64,000 bases of DNA from the NCBI GenBank assembly GCA_965262365.1, contig OZ253541.1:372001-436000 (forward strand), written 5' to 3'. This DNA is from UBA6522 sp965262365 (GTDB taxonomy: Bacteria > Pseudomonadota > Gammaproteobacteria > Steroidobacterales > Rariloculaceae). The stretch's first letter is position 1. Every line of letters begins with the position of its first letter. Below the pieces are notes generated by a model, which did no database searches, was not told the DNA's origin, and was given only the letters and a program-made list of their open reading frames with translations. Shown one piece after another: positions 1 through 9,400 of this stretch. The translations under genes were made by a program, and so were the position numbers.

Positions 1-2
1 TC

Positions 3-3000
3 GATAACGCGACGGACCCGATGCCTGGGGACACGACGATCCAGGTACCGGCCGTCGACGTTTGCTGGATCCCGCGAGGGGTGGACGCGAGCGAACTCAG
101 CGACGTCGCACTGGCAACGACCCCTGTCTATTCGTCACGTTCCGGCGATCTGAGCGACCTGCCCTGGCAATCCGTCGGCACCGGCTCTGCGGAGGTCGAT
201 TGCCAGGACGGCATTGGCGTTCGGGTGACATCGATCAGCGAGAACCAGCGCTACGCCTTCAGGATGCGCGCCAACCACGCTGGTGTCTGGTTGGTCTCCA
301 ATGACGCCCAAGCGGTGTTGGCCGATTCGTCGAAGCCGCTTCGCACGGTCGTGACCGCCGGGGCAAGCGGCTTGTCCGGCGATACCCCGGTGCCGGCGCT
401 CATTTGCCGCGACTTCGACGATCCGGCGACACCCGAGGACGAGGAAGGGTCCTTCATCATCAGCATCGGCTTCACCACGGCGGCGGCGGAGAATCTGCGG
501 TACGAGCCCGTGAACGGCTTCGATCCTTCCGGCGACCTGACGCTGATCAACGCCACGGCGCAACTGCTCGATCGGCCTTACGACACACGGCTGGGATACC
601 GGGTGCGGATCACGCCCAGTGTGTGGGGCGAACCGGTGGCGGTCAGCGTTGCGGGCGATGTCGTAACCCATGGGGAGACGTCCGTGGGCAACCGGGCTTC
701 AGGCGAGTTCCGGCGTGATACCTCTGACGCGGTGGACTGCGCCACCGCCACCGCGGAGCCGGCGCGCCGGTCGCAGGTCGTGGCCGTGGGAATCGAAGCC
801 GATGGCGACCGCAACGGCGAGTGGAGCGCCGGCGAACCGATCCGCGTGACGCTTCAATTCGCCGAGCGGGTCCGTGTCACCATGACCGATGGCGTTCCCA
901 GCGTCACCCTCACCCTCGGCGAGGCGGACACGACGGCACAGCCCTCGGACGGCGAAGCCGAGACGGGGGAGTCTGCGCAGTCCTCGGACGGCGAGGCGGC
1001 AACGACGGAGGTGACTGCGCTGTTCTCGCACGTCGCCCACGAGGACACGCTGGTGTTCGAACACCTGGTGACGGCAGATCAGAGCCCGATTCGAGACATC
1101 GCGCTCCTGGCCGACAGCCTCGCGCTCAACGGCGGGCAGATCGACAGCTTCAGCGGGCCGGCGGTCGAGCTCGCGCATGCGGGGGTCGCCGTGGTGGGCG
1201 GGCCCATCGTGCAGCCTGATCTCACGGCAGGCTGGTCGATGATTCCGGGCGCACACGAGGGTGGCGAGAGTCCCTTCGAGATCCACTTTGATTTCAGCGA
1301 GGATGTGGACCCGATCGAGGTCATCGGCGAACAGGACCTGATCGATCACGCGTTCACGGTCACGAACGGCTCAATCGAGGCGATCCGGCCGGCCAGGGAC
1401 AGCCGCGGAGAGTTTCTCCCCGACGAGTGGGCGATGCGCGTCGTGCCCGCTTCGGAGGAGCCGGTGACGATTTCGCCGGTCGTGGATCTCGCATGCGACC
1501 AGCCCGGGGCCATCTGCACGATCGATGATCGGCCGCTTTCGGAAGCGCCGTCGGTGACCGTGCATCGAATCGAGCAGGCGCTGTCCGTGGCCGACGCCGA
1601 GGTCGGCGAAGGACCGGGCGCGGTGCTGGTGTTCGAGGTCACGCTCGCCCGGGCGGCGGATGAACCGGTCACGGTGGACTACGCGACGGCGGACGGCACG
1701 GCCACGGCCGGGGAAGACTATGAGGCGGTCTCGGGTACGCTCAGCTTCGAGACCGGGCAGACTACAGCTACCGTACAAGTGCCGGTGCTTGACGATTCCC
1801 ACGACGAGGGCGAAGAAACCCTGACGCTGGTCCTGACGAACGCGTCCAATGCGCGAATCCACGATGGCGAGGCGCTCGGCGTCATCGTCAACAGCGACCC
1901 CATACCCAGTGCCTGGCTGTCCCGCTTCGGGCGGGCGGCCTCGGACCACGTGGCGCAGGCCGTCGCGCGCAGGCTGGAACGCGGACCGAGCGAAGAGCAC
2001 CTGAACGTGGGCGGGTTGCGTCTGGACCGCTTGTACACGAGTTTTGCGGACCCGGATGGTGGACGTGCGGCATCCGGGTCAACGCACATGGACCTTGATT
2101 CCCAAGGGTCACCGGGCGGCATGACGGCTCCTTATGGTGGCACCTCGCGTGCCTCCGATGCGTTGCCGAGTCTCCGCGATGCGCTGATGGGCAGTTCCTT
2201 CTTCTACACCCACGGCGAAAGTGAGGATGCGTCTGCCGCCCCCTTGACGGCTTGGGGCGAGACGGCGTCCACGCGCTTCAAGGGCAGTGAAGGGTCCCTG
2301 TCGCTTGACGGCGAAGTCACCACGGCCATGCTGGGCCTGGACAAGCGGTACGGTCGCTGGCTGGTGGGCTCGACCCTGTCCTACAGCGAGGGCGAGGGCG
2401 GCTACCAAAGCTCCGGTGCCCTCGGCGGATCCATGGACAGCACCCTGACGAGCCTGAACCCCTATGCGCACTACGAGTTGAACGAGACGACGAGCCTGTG
2501 GGGCGTGTTCGGCTACGGTAGCGGCAGCCTGCGGGTCACGCCGGAAGGCGCGGAGTCCGCGATCGAGACGGACCTGTCGAACCGCATGGCCGCGTTCGGC
2601 GGCCGCGGACTGCTGTCCGTGCGCACGGGCGATGCGGGCCGGTTCGAACTGGCGCTGCGCTCCGATGCGCTCGTGACGCGCACGGACTCCGAAGCGGTGC
2701 GAGGGCTGGTGGCCGCGCAAGGCACAACCAGCCGCGTGCGGCTGATGCTCGAAGGCTCCGGTTCGATGCCGCTCGCCACCGGCGGGGTGCTGAAGCCGAG
2801 CCTGGAAGCCGGGCTGAGATACGACGGCGGCGACGCCGAGACCGGTGCCGGGATCGAACTCGGCGGCGGGCTGGGCTATGCGGCGGGGAATCTATCGGTC
2901 GAAGTCAACGCGCGCGCGCTCGTGGCGCACGAGGACACGGACTACGAGGAATGGGGGTTCAGCGGTTCGCTCGCCTACACCCCGGGCAAGGACGGGCGGG

Positions 3001-3344
3001 GGCTGTCGATGAAGCTGGGCTCGGCCTGGGGGGCGACACAGAGTGGCGTGCAGTCGCTGTGGAGCCAACAGGACGCCTCGGGGTTGGCGAGAAACACCCC
3101 GTTCGAGGCCGCGCAACGGTTCCAGGCGGAACTCGGTTACGGGATTGCCGGTCTCCGCAAGGCCGCGCTGTGGGTGCCGTTCATCGCGGCACAGGCGGCC
3201 GATGGCGACAGTCAGTCGTTGCGGATGGGCGTGAAGCTCACCTCCGGCCCGAACGTCGAGATGGGCCTTGAGTTCGGCCGGCTTGAGAACGGTCGCGGCT
3301 CGCCCGAACACGCCGTGCAGCTTCGCGGTGCGCTGCGCTGGTGA
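3..3344 (+). CDS. Calx-beta surface protein with C-terminal autotransporter-type barrel (copy 1, 5' end outside window)
   Basis: The frame is open from the first bases of the window and aligns with the middle of the third array member, so the N-terminus lies upstream. Counting residues from the ATG at 21, a passenger region covers about 1-515. A Calx-beta domain follows at about 520-625, with the usual acidic DDSHDEGEE turn. A helical linker beginning AWLSRFGRAASDHV is at about 631-655. A beta-barrel runs from about 720 to the C-terminal Trp 1107. Alternating hydrophobic/polar strands and a terminal aromatic residue are typical of outer-membrane barrels. By family knowledge the barrel inserts in the outer membrane and the passenger is displayed outside; this copy's ligand is unknown. 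Its last 1,100 codons are duplicated at 16,520-19,703. No secretion accessory gene lies nearby, which fits self-export. Confidence 0.85.
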   Translation, partial: DNATDPMPGDTTIQVPAVDVCWIPRGVDASELSDVALATTPVYSSRSGDLSDLPWQSVGTGSAEVDCQDGIGVRVTSISENQRYAFRMRANHAGVWLVSNDAQAVLADSSKPLRTVVTAGASGLSGDTPVPALICRDFDDPATPEDEEGSFIISIGFTTAAAENLRYEPVNGFDPSGDLTLINATAQLLDRPYDTRLGYRVRITPSVWGEPVAVSVAGDVVTHGETSVGNRASGEFRRDTSDAVDCATATAEPARRSQVVAVGIEADGDRNGEWSAGEPIRVTLQFAERVRVTMTDGVPSVTLTLGEADTTAQPSDGEAETGESAQSSDGEAATTEVTALFSHVAHEDTLVFEHLVTADQSPIRDIALLADSLALNGGQIDSFSGPAVELAHAGVAVVGGPIVQPDLTAGWSMIPGAHEGGESPFEIHFDFSEDVDPIEVIGEQDLIDHAFTVTNGSIEAIRPARDSRGEFLPDEWAMRVVPASEEPVTISPVVDLACDQPGAICTIDDRPLSEAPSVTVHRIEQALSVADAEVGEGPGAVLVFEVTLARAADEPVTVDYATADGTATAGEDYEAVSGTLSFETGQTTATVQVPVLDDSHDEGEETLTLVLTNASNARIHDGEALGVIVNSDPIPSAWLSRFGRAASDHVAQAVARRLERGPSEEHLNVGGLRLDRLYTSFADPDGGRAASGSTHMDLDSQGSPGGMTAPYGGTSRASDALPSLRDALMGSSFFYTHGESEDASAAPLTAWGETASTRFKGSEGSLSLDGEVTTAMLGLDKRYGRWLVGSTLSYSEGEGGYQSSGALGGSMDSTLTSLNPYAHYELNETTSLWGVFGYGSGSLRVTPEGAESAIETDLSNRMAAFGGRGLLSVRTGDAGRFELALRSDALVTRTDSEAVRGLVAAQGTTSRVRLMLEGSGSMPLATGGVLKPSLEAGLRYDGGDAETGAGIELGGGLGYAAGNLSVEVNARALVAHEDTDYEEWGFSGSLAYTPGKDGRGLSMKLGSAWGATQSGVQSLWSQQDASGLARNTPFEAAQRFQAELGYGIAGLRKAALWVPFIAAQAADGDSQSLRMGVKLTSGPNVEMGLEFGRLENGRGSPEHAVQLRGALRW

Positions 3345-3503
3345 ACGTCAGGCTAACTCTGGCGTGGATACCGGCTGCCTTGGGCTGGGATGATCCGCAA
3401 CTGGATGAGGAGTTCATGAGGGGCATTGAAGCGCGCCGCTCGCGATGACGAGGCGTATGCATCGGCTGGCGCGGGGCGATGAGGCGCGGGCCCCGGGGAG
3501 GCG
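3345..3503. other. Short intergenic stretch between copy 1 and the P450 gene
   Basis: The first 16 bases after the copy 1 stop match the bases after the stop of copy 3 (19,704 onward), then similarity ends. A GTG overlapping the stop (3341) opens a 35-codon frame ending at 3448, but it has no recognisable content and is not called a gene. A GGGGAGG ribosome binding site lies just before 3504. Confidence 0.5.
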
Positions 3504-4769
3504 ATGATGTGGTCGTTTGACGAGGCGGTGCGCTCGGTGGGCGCGGGCGTTGCGACGCTGCGCGAGCGGATGCAGAGCGGGGTGAGTTACAACCCGCTGT
3601 CGTCGCGCACGGCCCAGAACCCGTATCCCATCTATGCGGCGCTGCGCGCCCGGGACCCGGTGCATCGCAGCCGGCTGCTCAACGCGTGGCTCATCACGCG
3701 CCACCGCGATGTCGATGCCGTCCTGCGCGACCATCGGCACTTCGGCAACGATCCGCGCAGGGGCACCCTGTCGTCCCGGCAGCGCGCCATGCTGCCGCCG
3801 CCGGAGGAGTTCACGCTGCTGTTTCTCGACCCGCCCGGGCACACGCGGCTCAGGGCGCTCGTGACCACGGCGTTCGCGCCCGGGGCGGTCGAGGCGCTCG
3901 AACCGCGCATCCGCGAAGTGCTCGGATCGCTGCTGGACGGCATCGGGGACCCGGCCGGCTTCGATTTCATGCGGGCCGTGGCCCGGCCCCTGCCGGTCAT
4001 CGTGATGGCCGGAATGCTGGGCGTGCCGCCCGAGGACAGGCAGCGGTTCAGTGTCTGGTCGGCGCAGCGCGCGCGGTTGCTGGAGCCGACGATCGGTCCG
4101 CGCGAGCGCGCGGCCGGAGAAGGGGCCTCCAGGGCGTTCGACGCCTATTTCCGGCCGATCGTCGAGGCGCGAAGGACAGCGCCGAGGAACGATATCGTCA
4201 GCGCGCTGGCGCGCGCGCAGGACGACGGACGCCTGAGCGAACGTGAGATTCTGAACATGCTGCGGCTGCTCCTGAGCGCAGGCAACGAGACCTCCATCAA
4301 CCTCATCGGCAACGGCTTGCTGGCCCTGCTTCGTCATCCCGAACAGCTCGAGCGGCTGAGGGACGACCCGAGCCTGATCCCGGCGGCGGTGGAGGAGCTG
4401 TTGCGTTTCGACTCCCCGGTGCAGGCGGATTTGCGGCGCGTGCTCGCCGATTGCGAGGTGAACGGTGTTGCGCTGCGCAAACGCGACAACGTCGTGCTGC
4501 TGCTCGGCGCGGCCAACCGGGATCCGGGCGTGTTCGACGATCCCGACCGCCTCGATGTCGGACGCAGCCAGGGCGCCCACCTGTCGTTCGGACGCGGCAT
4601 CCACCATTGCCTGGGCGCGGCGCTCGCGCGCCTGGAAGGCCGGATCGTTCTGGAGATGCTGCTGGAGCGGTTCCCGCGGATGAGCCTGCTCGGTGAGCGC
4701 CCGAGGTTCCGCAAAGGTCTGGTGCTCCGGAGCCTTCAATCGCTGCCGGTGCGGTGCGTCAGGGCCTGA
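3504..4769 (+). CDS. Cytochrome P450, class I bacterial type
   Basis: A 421-residue soluble P450, the normal length for bacterial enzymes. The I-helix oxygen-activation motif SAGNETS is at 258-264, the K-helix ExxR is E298-R301, and the heme loop FGRGIHHCLG places the thiolate ligand at Cys369. It should hydroxylate or epoxidise a small hydrophobic substrate using an external ferredoxin and reductase, neither of which is nearby. The start is supported by GGGGAGG seven bases upstream; a second ATG follows immediately. The gene sits between two members of the surface-protein array and 268 bases before a LuxR-type regulator on the same strand, so co-regulation is possible but not shown. Substrate unknown. 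Confidence 0.93.
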   Translation: MMWSFDEAVRSVGAGVATLRERMQSGVSYNPLSSRTAQNPYPIYAALRARDPVHRSRLLNAWLITRHRDVDAVLRDHRHFGNDPRRGTLSSRQRAMLPPPEEFTLLFLDPPGHTRLRALVTTAFAPGAVEALEPRIREVLGSLLDGIGDPAGFDFMRAVARPLPVIVMAGMLGVPPEDRQRFSVWSAQRARLLEPTIGPRERAAGEGASRAFDAYFRPIVEARRTAPRNDIVSALARAQDDGRLSEREILNMLRLLLSAGNETSINLIGNGLLALLRHPEQLERLRDDPSLIPAAVEELLRFDSPVQADLRRVLADCEVNGVALRKRDNVVLLLGAANRDPGVFDDPDRLDVGRSQGAHLSFGRGIHHCLGAALARLEGRIVLEMLLERFPRMSLLGERPRFRKGLVLRSLQSLPVRCVRA

Positions 4770-5037
4770 TGCCTGGCCGTCCCGGGCGCCGATGTGGTGC
4801 GCCGCCGCGCAAGTGCCTGCGACGATGCCGGGAATTCCGTAGACTCTCCCCGATGGCGAGGGTGCACGGCAGCGCGCGCTGCCCTCCGGGCCCGTGTCGG
4901 CGCCGCGGGCCGTCGAGGCCCCGGACGTGGCGGGGGCGCAGGGTTGCAGCGCAGCATCGGCGAAACACGGGAGGGTGCTTGGCGACAGAACCGACGGGAA
5001 CGGGGGCGGTGGAAGGTCCGCAAGCGGACGCGCGGTC
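4770..5037. other. Intergenic region between P450 and LuxR-type regulator
   Basis: Open reading continues upstream of the chosen regulator start (an ATG at 4894), but those 48 residues are low-complexity and unlike the family N-terminus. No clear promoter, terminator or operator was recognised. Confidence 0.4.
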
Positions 5038-6189
5038 ATGAGCGAACGCGACGCCTTCGACGGCATCCTGGCCTCGCTGCACGAGGCGGCGCTCGACCGT
5101 CGGCACTGGTCGAGCGCGACCGCGCTCATCGATGACGCCTTGCGCACGCACGGCAGCAGCATGGTGTGCGGCGACGGAGACTCCGAAGAGGACATCCGGA
5201 TCCACTTTGCGTGGTTCTTCGTCGGTGGACAGCGGAACCGCGCACTGGAGCGCGAATACTTCCGGACCTACTACCCCCTGGACGAACGGGCCCCGCGGCT
5301 GCGGCGTCTGCCCGACAGCCGGCTGTTCCACATGACCGACCTCTACAGCGACGCGGAACTGAAGACGTCGCGGACCTACAACGAGCTGCTGGCCCGCGGC
5401 CACGTCTGCAACGGCATCAACGTGCGCCTGGACGGGCCCGAGGGCTCGCGCATCGTCTGGGTCGTCAACGACCCCCTCGACGGAGACGGCTGGTCGTCCG
5501 CGCAGCTCGACTCGATCCGGCGCCTCCTGCCCCCTATCCGTCAGACCGTGTGCGTGCAGCAGGCGCTGGCCGGGGCCGGGGCGCTCGGCGCGTCGCTGGC
5601 GAAGCTGCTCGACACCACCGGGCTGGGGATCGTGCAGCTCGACGGGCGCGCGCGGATCGTGGAGGCGAACGACCCCGCCCGGGCTATGCTGCGCACCGGC
5701 AAGGGTCTGTACGACGAGGATGGATTCCTCCACGCCCGAACACCCGAGGACGATGCCGAACTGCAGGGGCTGTTGACCCGGGCGCTGCCGAGGTTCGGGG
5801 CCCGGGGCGCCGGCGGCTCGACGATGATCGGCCGCGCCGCTCCCCTGCCGCCGCTGGTGGTGCACGTCAACCCGGTGGGCCGGCAGGAGACGGACTGGCG
5901 GGTCTGGCCGGTGGCGGCGCTGGTGCTGGTCACCGACCCGGCGCGGCGAACCCGCATCGATCCGGCCGTGGCGGCGGCGGCGCTCGGGCTCACGGGGATG
6001 GAGAGCCGGGTGGCGGTGCTGTTGGCCGAAGGCATGATCGTCCCCGAGGTGGCCGCGGCGACGGGCCGCAAGGAAAGCACGATCCGCTCGCACGTGAAGC
6101 GCATGTTCGTCAAGCACCACCTGTCGCGGCAGGCCGATCTGGTGCGGCTCGTGCAGTCGCTGGGCGGCGTTCCGAAGTCCAAGCGCTGA
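5038..6189 (+). CDS. LuxR-family helix-turn-helix transcriptional regulator
   Basis: A 383-residue regulator. The last 60 residues (about 317-376) form a LuxR/GerE helix-turn-helix: LTGMESRVAVLLAEG, then TGRKESTIRSHVKRMF as the recognition part. The N-terminal 300 residues are an unassigned sensing region with a PAS-like middle (IVEANDPARAML). I chose the ATG at 5038 because the protein then begins MSERDAFDGILASLHEAALD, a common start in this class; an upstream ATG at 4894 would add 48 low-complexity residues. It lies 241 bases before the second surface protein on the same strand, so that gene or the P450 are plausible targets. No luxI-type synthase is present and no autoinducer-binding domain is evident, so quorum sensing is not implied. 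Confidence 0.85.
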   Translation: MSERDAFDGILASLHEAALDRRHWSSATALIDDALRTHGSSMVCGDGDSEEDIRIHFAWFFVGGQRNRALEREYFRTYYPLDERAPRLRRLPDSRLFHMTDLYSDAELKTSRTYNELLARGHVCNGINVRLDGPEGSRIVWVVNDPLDGDGWSSAQLDSIRRLLPPIRQTVCVQQALAGAGALGASLAKLLDTTGLGIVQLDGRARIVEANDPARAMLRTGKGLYDEDGFLHARTPEDDAELQGLLTRALPRFGARGAGGSTMIGRAAPLPPLVVHVNPVGRQETDWRVWPVAALVLVTDPARRTRIDPAVAAAALGLTGMESRVAVLLAEGMIVPEVAAATGRKESTIRSHVKRMFVKHHLSRQADLVRLVQSLGGVPKSKR

Positions 6190-6430
6190 CGGCGCAAGCC
6201 GATGCGAATCGGTGCCCGCCTTGCCGTAACTGACTGAAACCTCTCTGAAAATAATCGCCAAATTCCCCCAAGGTTGGGGAGATACACGGGCGCGCAATTC
6301 GCTTAACATCGCGCTCGATTGAATTTTCCACACATGGCGCACGCGCGCGTCCGGAGAGCCTGTGGACGGGAACCGTCTGTCCCGGAACAGGCCCGGACGT
6401 TTGTCGCGAGCCGAAGATTGAGGTGATCGA
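6190..6430. promoter_or_regulatory. Leader region upstream of surface protein copy 2
   Basis: A comparatively AT-rich 240-base leader. It contains a short inverted repeat at 6266-6279 (CCCCAAGGTTGGGG) and ends with a strong Shine-Dalgarno, GAGGTGAT, five bases before the ATG at 6431. It is a plausible promoter and regulatory region for the array genes and a possible target of the adjacent LuxR-type regulator. No -35/-10 pair is clear enough to assign. Confidence 0.4.
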
Positions 6431-9400
6431 ATGGGGTTAGGGAAAACGGACGCGGCGGTGTCGAGCGTATCGCCCGCGCGGGCGAGATGGATGGGGCTCT
6501 TGACCAAGAGGGCTGATCAGGCGGGTTTCGCCGACGGTCCCCGGATCAGCACACCGAAGGCGCCCGGGCGGTGGACGGACGCACGGTGCCTCACGGGCCG
6601 GGCGAGCGGATTCGGATTGGGCCGCCCGCCTGAATCGGGCTCGCGCGCCACCGCCCTGGTCCGCCACGCGGCGGCCGGGTTTCTTATGGGCCTGGTCGGT
6701 TTCGCCGCGCTCCTGCCCCTGCAGGCCCAGGCCCAGACCACAATCTGGACGGCCACGCTGACGCCGAGGGCCACATTCTCAGGGACCCCCGTACCGTTGG
6801 GCTGTGACAACAGCTCGACGGGGAATAGAAAATGCAGCAACTCGAACACGTTGAGCGACGACTTCACCGATGACGGTACGAGCTACGCGGTCACTAAATT
6901 TTTTACCAGGAACGGAGTCTTGACATTCAGGCTCAATACGGGTGCCACAGCCGCCACACAGGGTCTGACACTGGTGATTGACGGCGAGGAATTCGTCCTT
7001 AAGGAGGCCAACCAGATCAACGGCGCCAAGACTCAATGGAAGTGGAATAGCACCACCCTGGGTTGGACTGCCGGGACCGACGTCGCCGTGTCGCTCGTTG
7101 TGACCGACGCTCCCGCCACCGGCCAGCCGACGATTTCCGGTGGGGGGCAGGTGGGCAAGACGCTGACGGTGGCGACGGACTACATCGAGGACCCGGATGG
7201 GCTGCCGACGACCCCCACGTTCACCTACCAGTGGGTGTGGGTGGACGGCTCCACCGACACAGACATCCCCGGGGCGGCCTCCGAAACCTACACGCTGACC
7301 GCGTCCGATCTGGGCAAGCAGATCAAGGTGAAGGTGAGCTTCACCGACTTACGGGGCCACGCCGAGGGCCCGCTCACGAGCGACGCGTATCCCCGAAACG
7401 GGACAGTGACAGTGGTGGTGTTGCCGGGCCCCTGTCCCGCGGTCAACGACTGGTGCGCGACGATGACGGTGGCAGACGACGGCACTGGGTTCGGGTATGA
7501 GTTTGACAAGTCCGGCTCGCTCGACGACAACATGATCGAATACGGCGGCAAAGAAATCGAAGTCTTTAAGTTGTACGTCGTTATCCAATCCACGCGTGAG
7601 CGATTTTTCTTCGAGTCCTTCCCGCGTGTGCCGCTCGGCACGGTGATCACCGTTGGCGACCTCACGCTTACGACGGACGCGGAATCGAATGACGGCAGCC
7701 TTGCCAATAAATGGGATTATAACCCCGGCGAGTTGCCCCCCGACCTGCTCTGGTTGGAAGGCCAGGAAGTCAGGATCAGTCTCGTGTTGGGAAGCTTCCC
7801 GGCAGAGGGCGCGGTCACGATTTCCGGCACGGCAAGGAAGGGGCTGATGCTCACCGCGGACATCAGCGACATCTCCGATCCCGATGGCCTGACGAACCCC
7901 AGTTACACTTACCAGTGGGTCCAGGTGGACGGCACGACCGAGACCGACATCACCGGGGCGACGGGAGCCAGCTATACGCCAGTCGCGGACGATGTAGGCA
8001 AGCAGGTGAAGATCAGGGTCGGTTTCACCGACGATAGAGCTCATCCTGAAGCCGTGACCAGTGAGGCGTATCCGCCGAGCGGGTCCATTGGGGATAGCAC
8101 CATCCGGAGCCTCGTTGAAACGTTTACCTATCTGACGGTGCAGCAGGCAGAAAACATCGGCGACCCCGTGCGGGCGTCCGGCGTGGAAGGGTCTGTCAAC
8201 TACAGGCTGGAAGGCGAGGACGCGGGCAAGTTCACGATCTCGTCATCGAGTGGCCAGCTTAGGACCAGGGTGGGCGAGCGCTACGACTACGAGGAGAAGC
8301 CAAGCTATGTGGTGACCGTGAATGCCGTCAACCAACAAGGCGGAAGTGTCTCGATCCTGGTCATCATCAACATCGTGGACCTGGCCGAAAGACCGGCGCA
8401 GCTGGGGGCGCCGACGGTGTCGGCGACTGCGGGTAGCATCACGAGCCTGGACGTGAGCTGGACGGCGCCGCCCAACGTGGGGCGTCCGCCGATCACGCAC
8501 TACAACCTGCGCTATCGGGAGGATTCGGTAGAGACCTGGACTGATGGCCCGCAGAACGTGACAGGCACCGAGGAACAGATCACGGGCCTGTCTCGCAACA
8601 CCCTGTACCAGGTTGGGGTACAGGCGGTCAACCACGAGGGGTCGGTCTGGTCCGGATACGGCGTCGGGCGCACGGACGCTCCGACGGTAAGCTTCGGGGC
8701 CTCGGCCTACACCGCGATCGAGGGTGTCCAGGATGTTACCGTGACGGTGGAGCTGTTTCCCGCGGCGCCGCACGCCGTCACCATCTTGCTGACGGCGACC
8801 CCGGAGGGCGGGGCCACGGCGGCGGACTGGTCGGGCGTGCCCGAGAGCATCACCTTTGCCGCCGGCGAGACGGAGCAGACGTTTACGGTCACGGCGACCG
8901 ACGATACGGTGGACGACGACGGCGAGAGCCTGCAACTGGGCTTTGACGCCCTGCCGTCGGGCGTGCTGCTCGGCAGCCCGGCGACGGCGACGGTGGCGCT
9001 GGTGGAGGACGTGGATGTGTCGACCTGGTATGTGTGGTTCGGCGCATCCGCCTACACCGTCACCGAGGGGGGCACGGCGCGGATAAGCGTGCACCTGAAC
9101 TCTCCCTGGAAGCCCGAACTGAACGAGGCGCTGACGGTGCCGCTGTTCGATCCGGAGCATCGGGGCGGCGCGAGCGCGGACGATTACTCGGGCGTGCCCG
9201 AGAGCGTGACCTTCCAGCGGGGGCAGACCCAGACGTCGTTCACGGTGCGGGTAACCGAGGACAGCGAGGACGACGACGGCGAGAGCGTGCTGATCGGGTT
9301 CCGCCGCCTGTTTCCGGAGGACCTGGAAGTGGGCCGCTACGGGCCGCACAAAACGACGCTGCGTATCGCCGACAACGACGGCGAGAAGGCGGTGACGGTG

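Noticed and set aside
3341..3448. 35-codon frame starting with a GTG that overlaps the stop of copy 1
   Set aside because: No family resemblance. The copy 3 counterpart diverges within a few codons, so coding conservation is absent.
5038..6189. Quorum-sensing LuxR receptor
   Set aside because: The autoinducer-binding domain pattern is missing and there is no synthase gene. Only the DNA-binding domain is certain.
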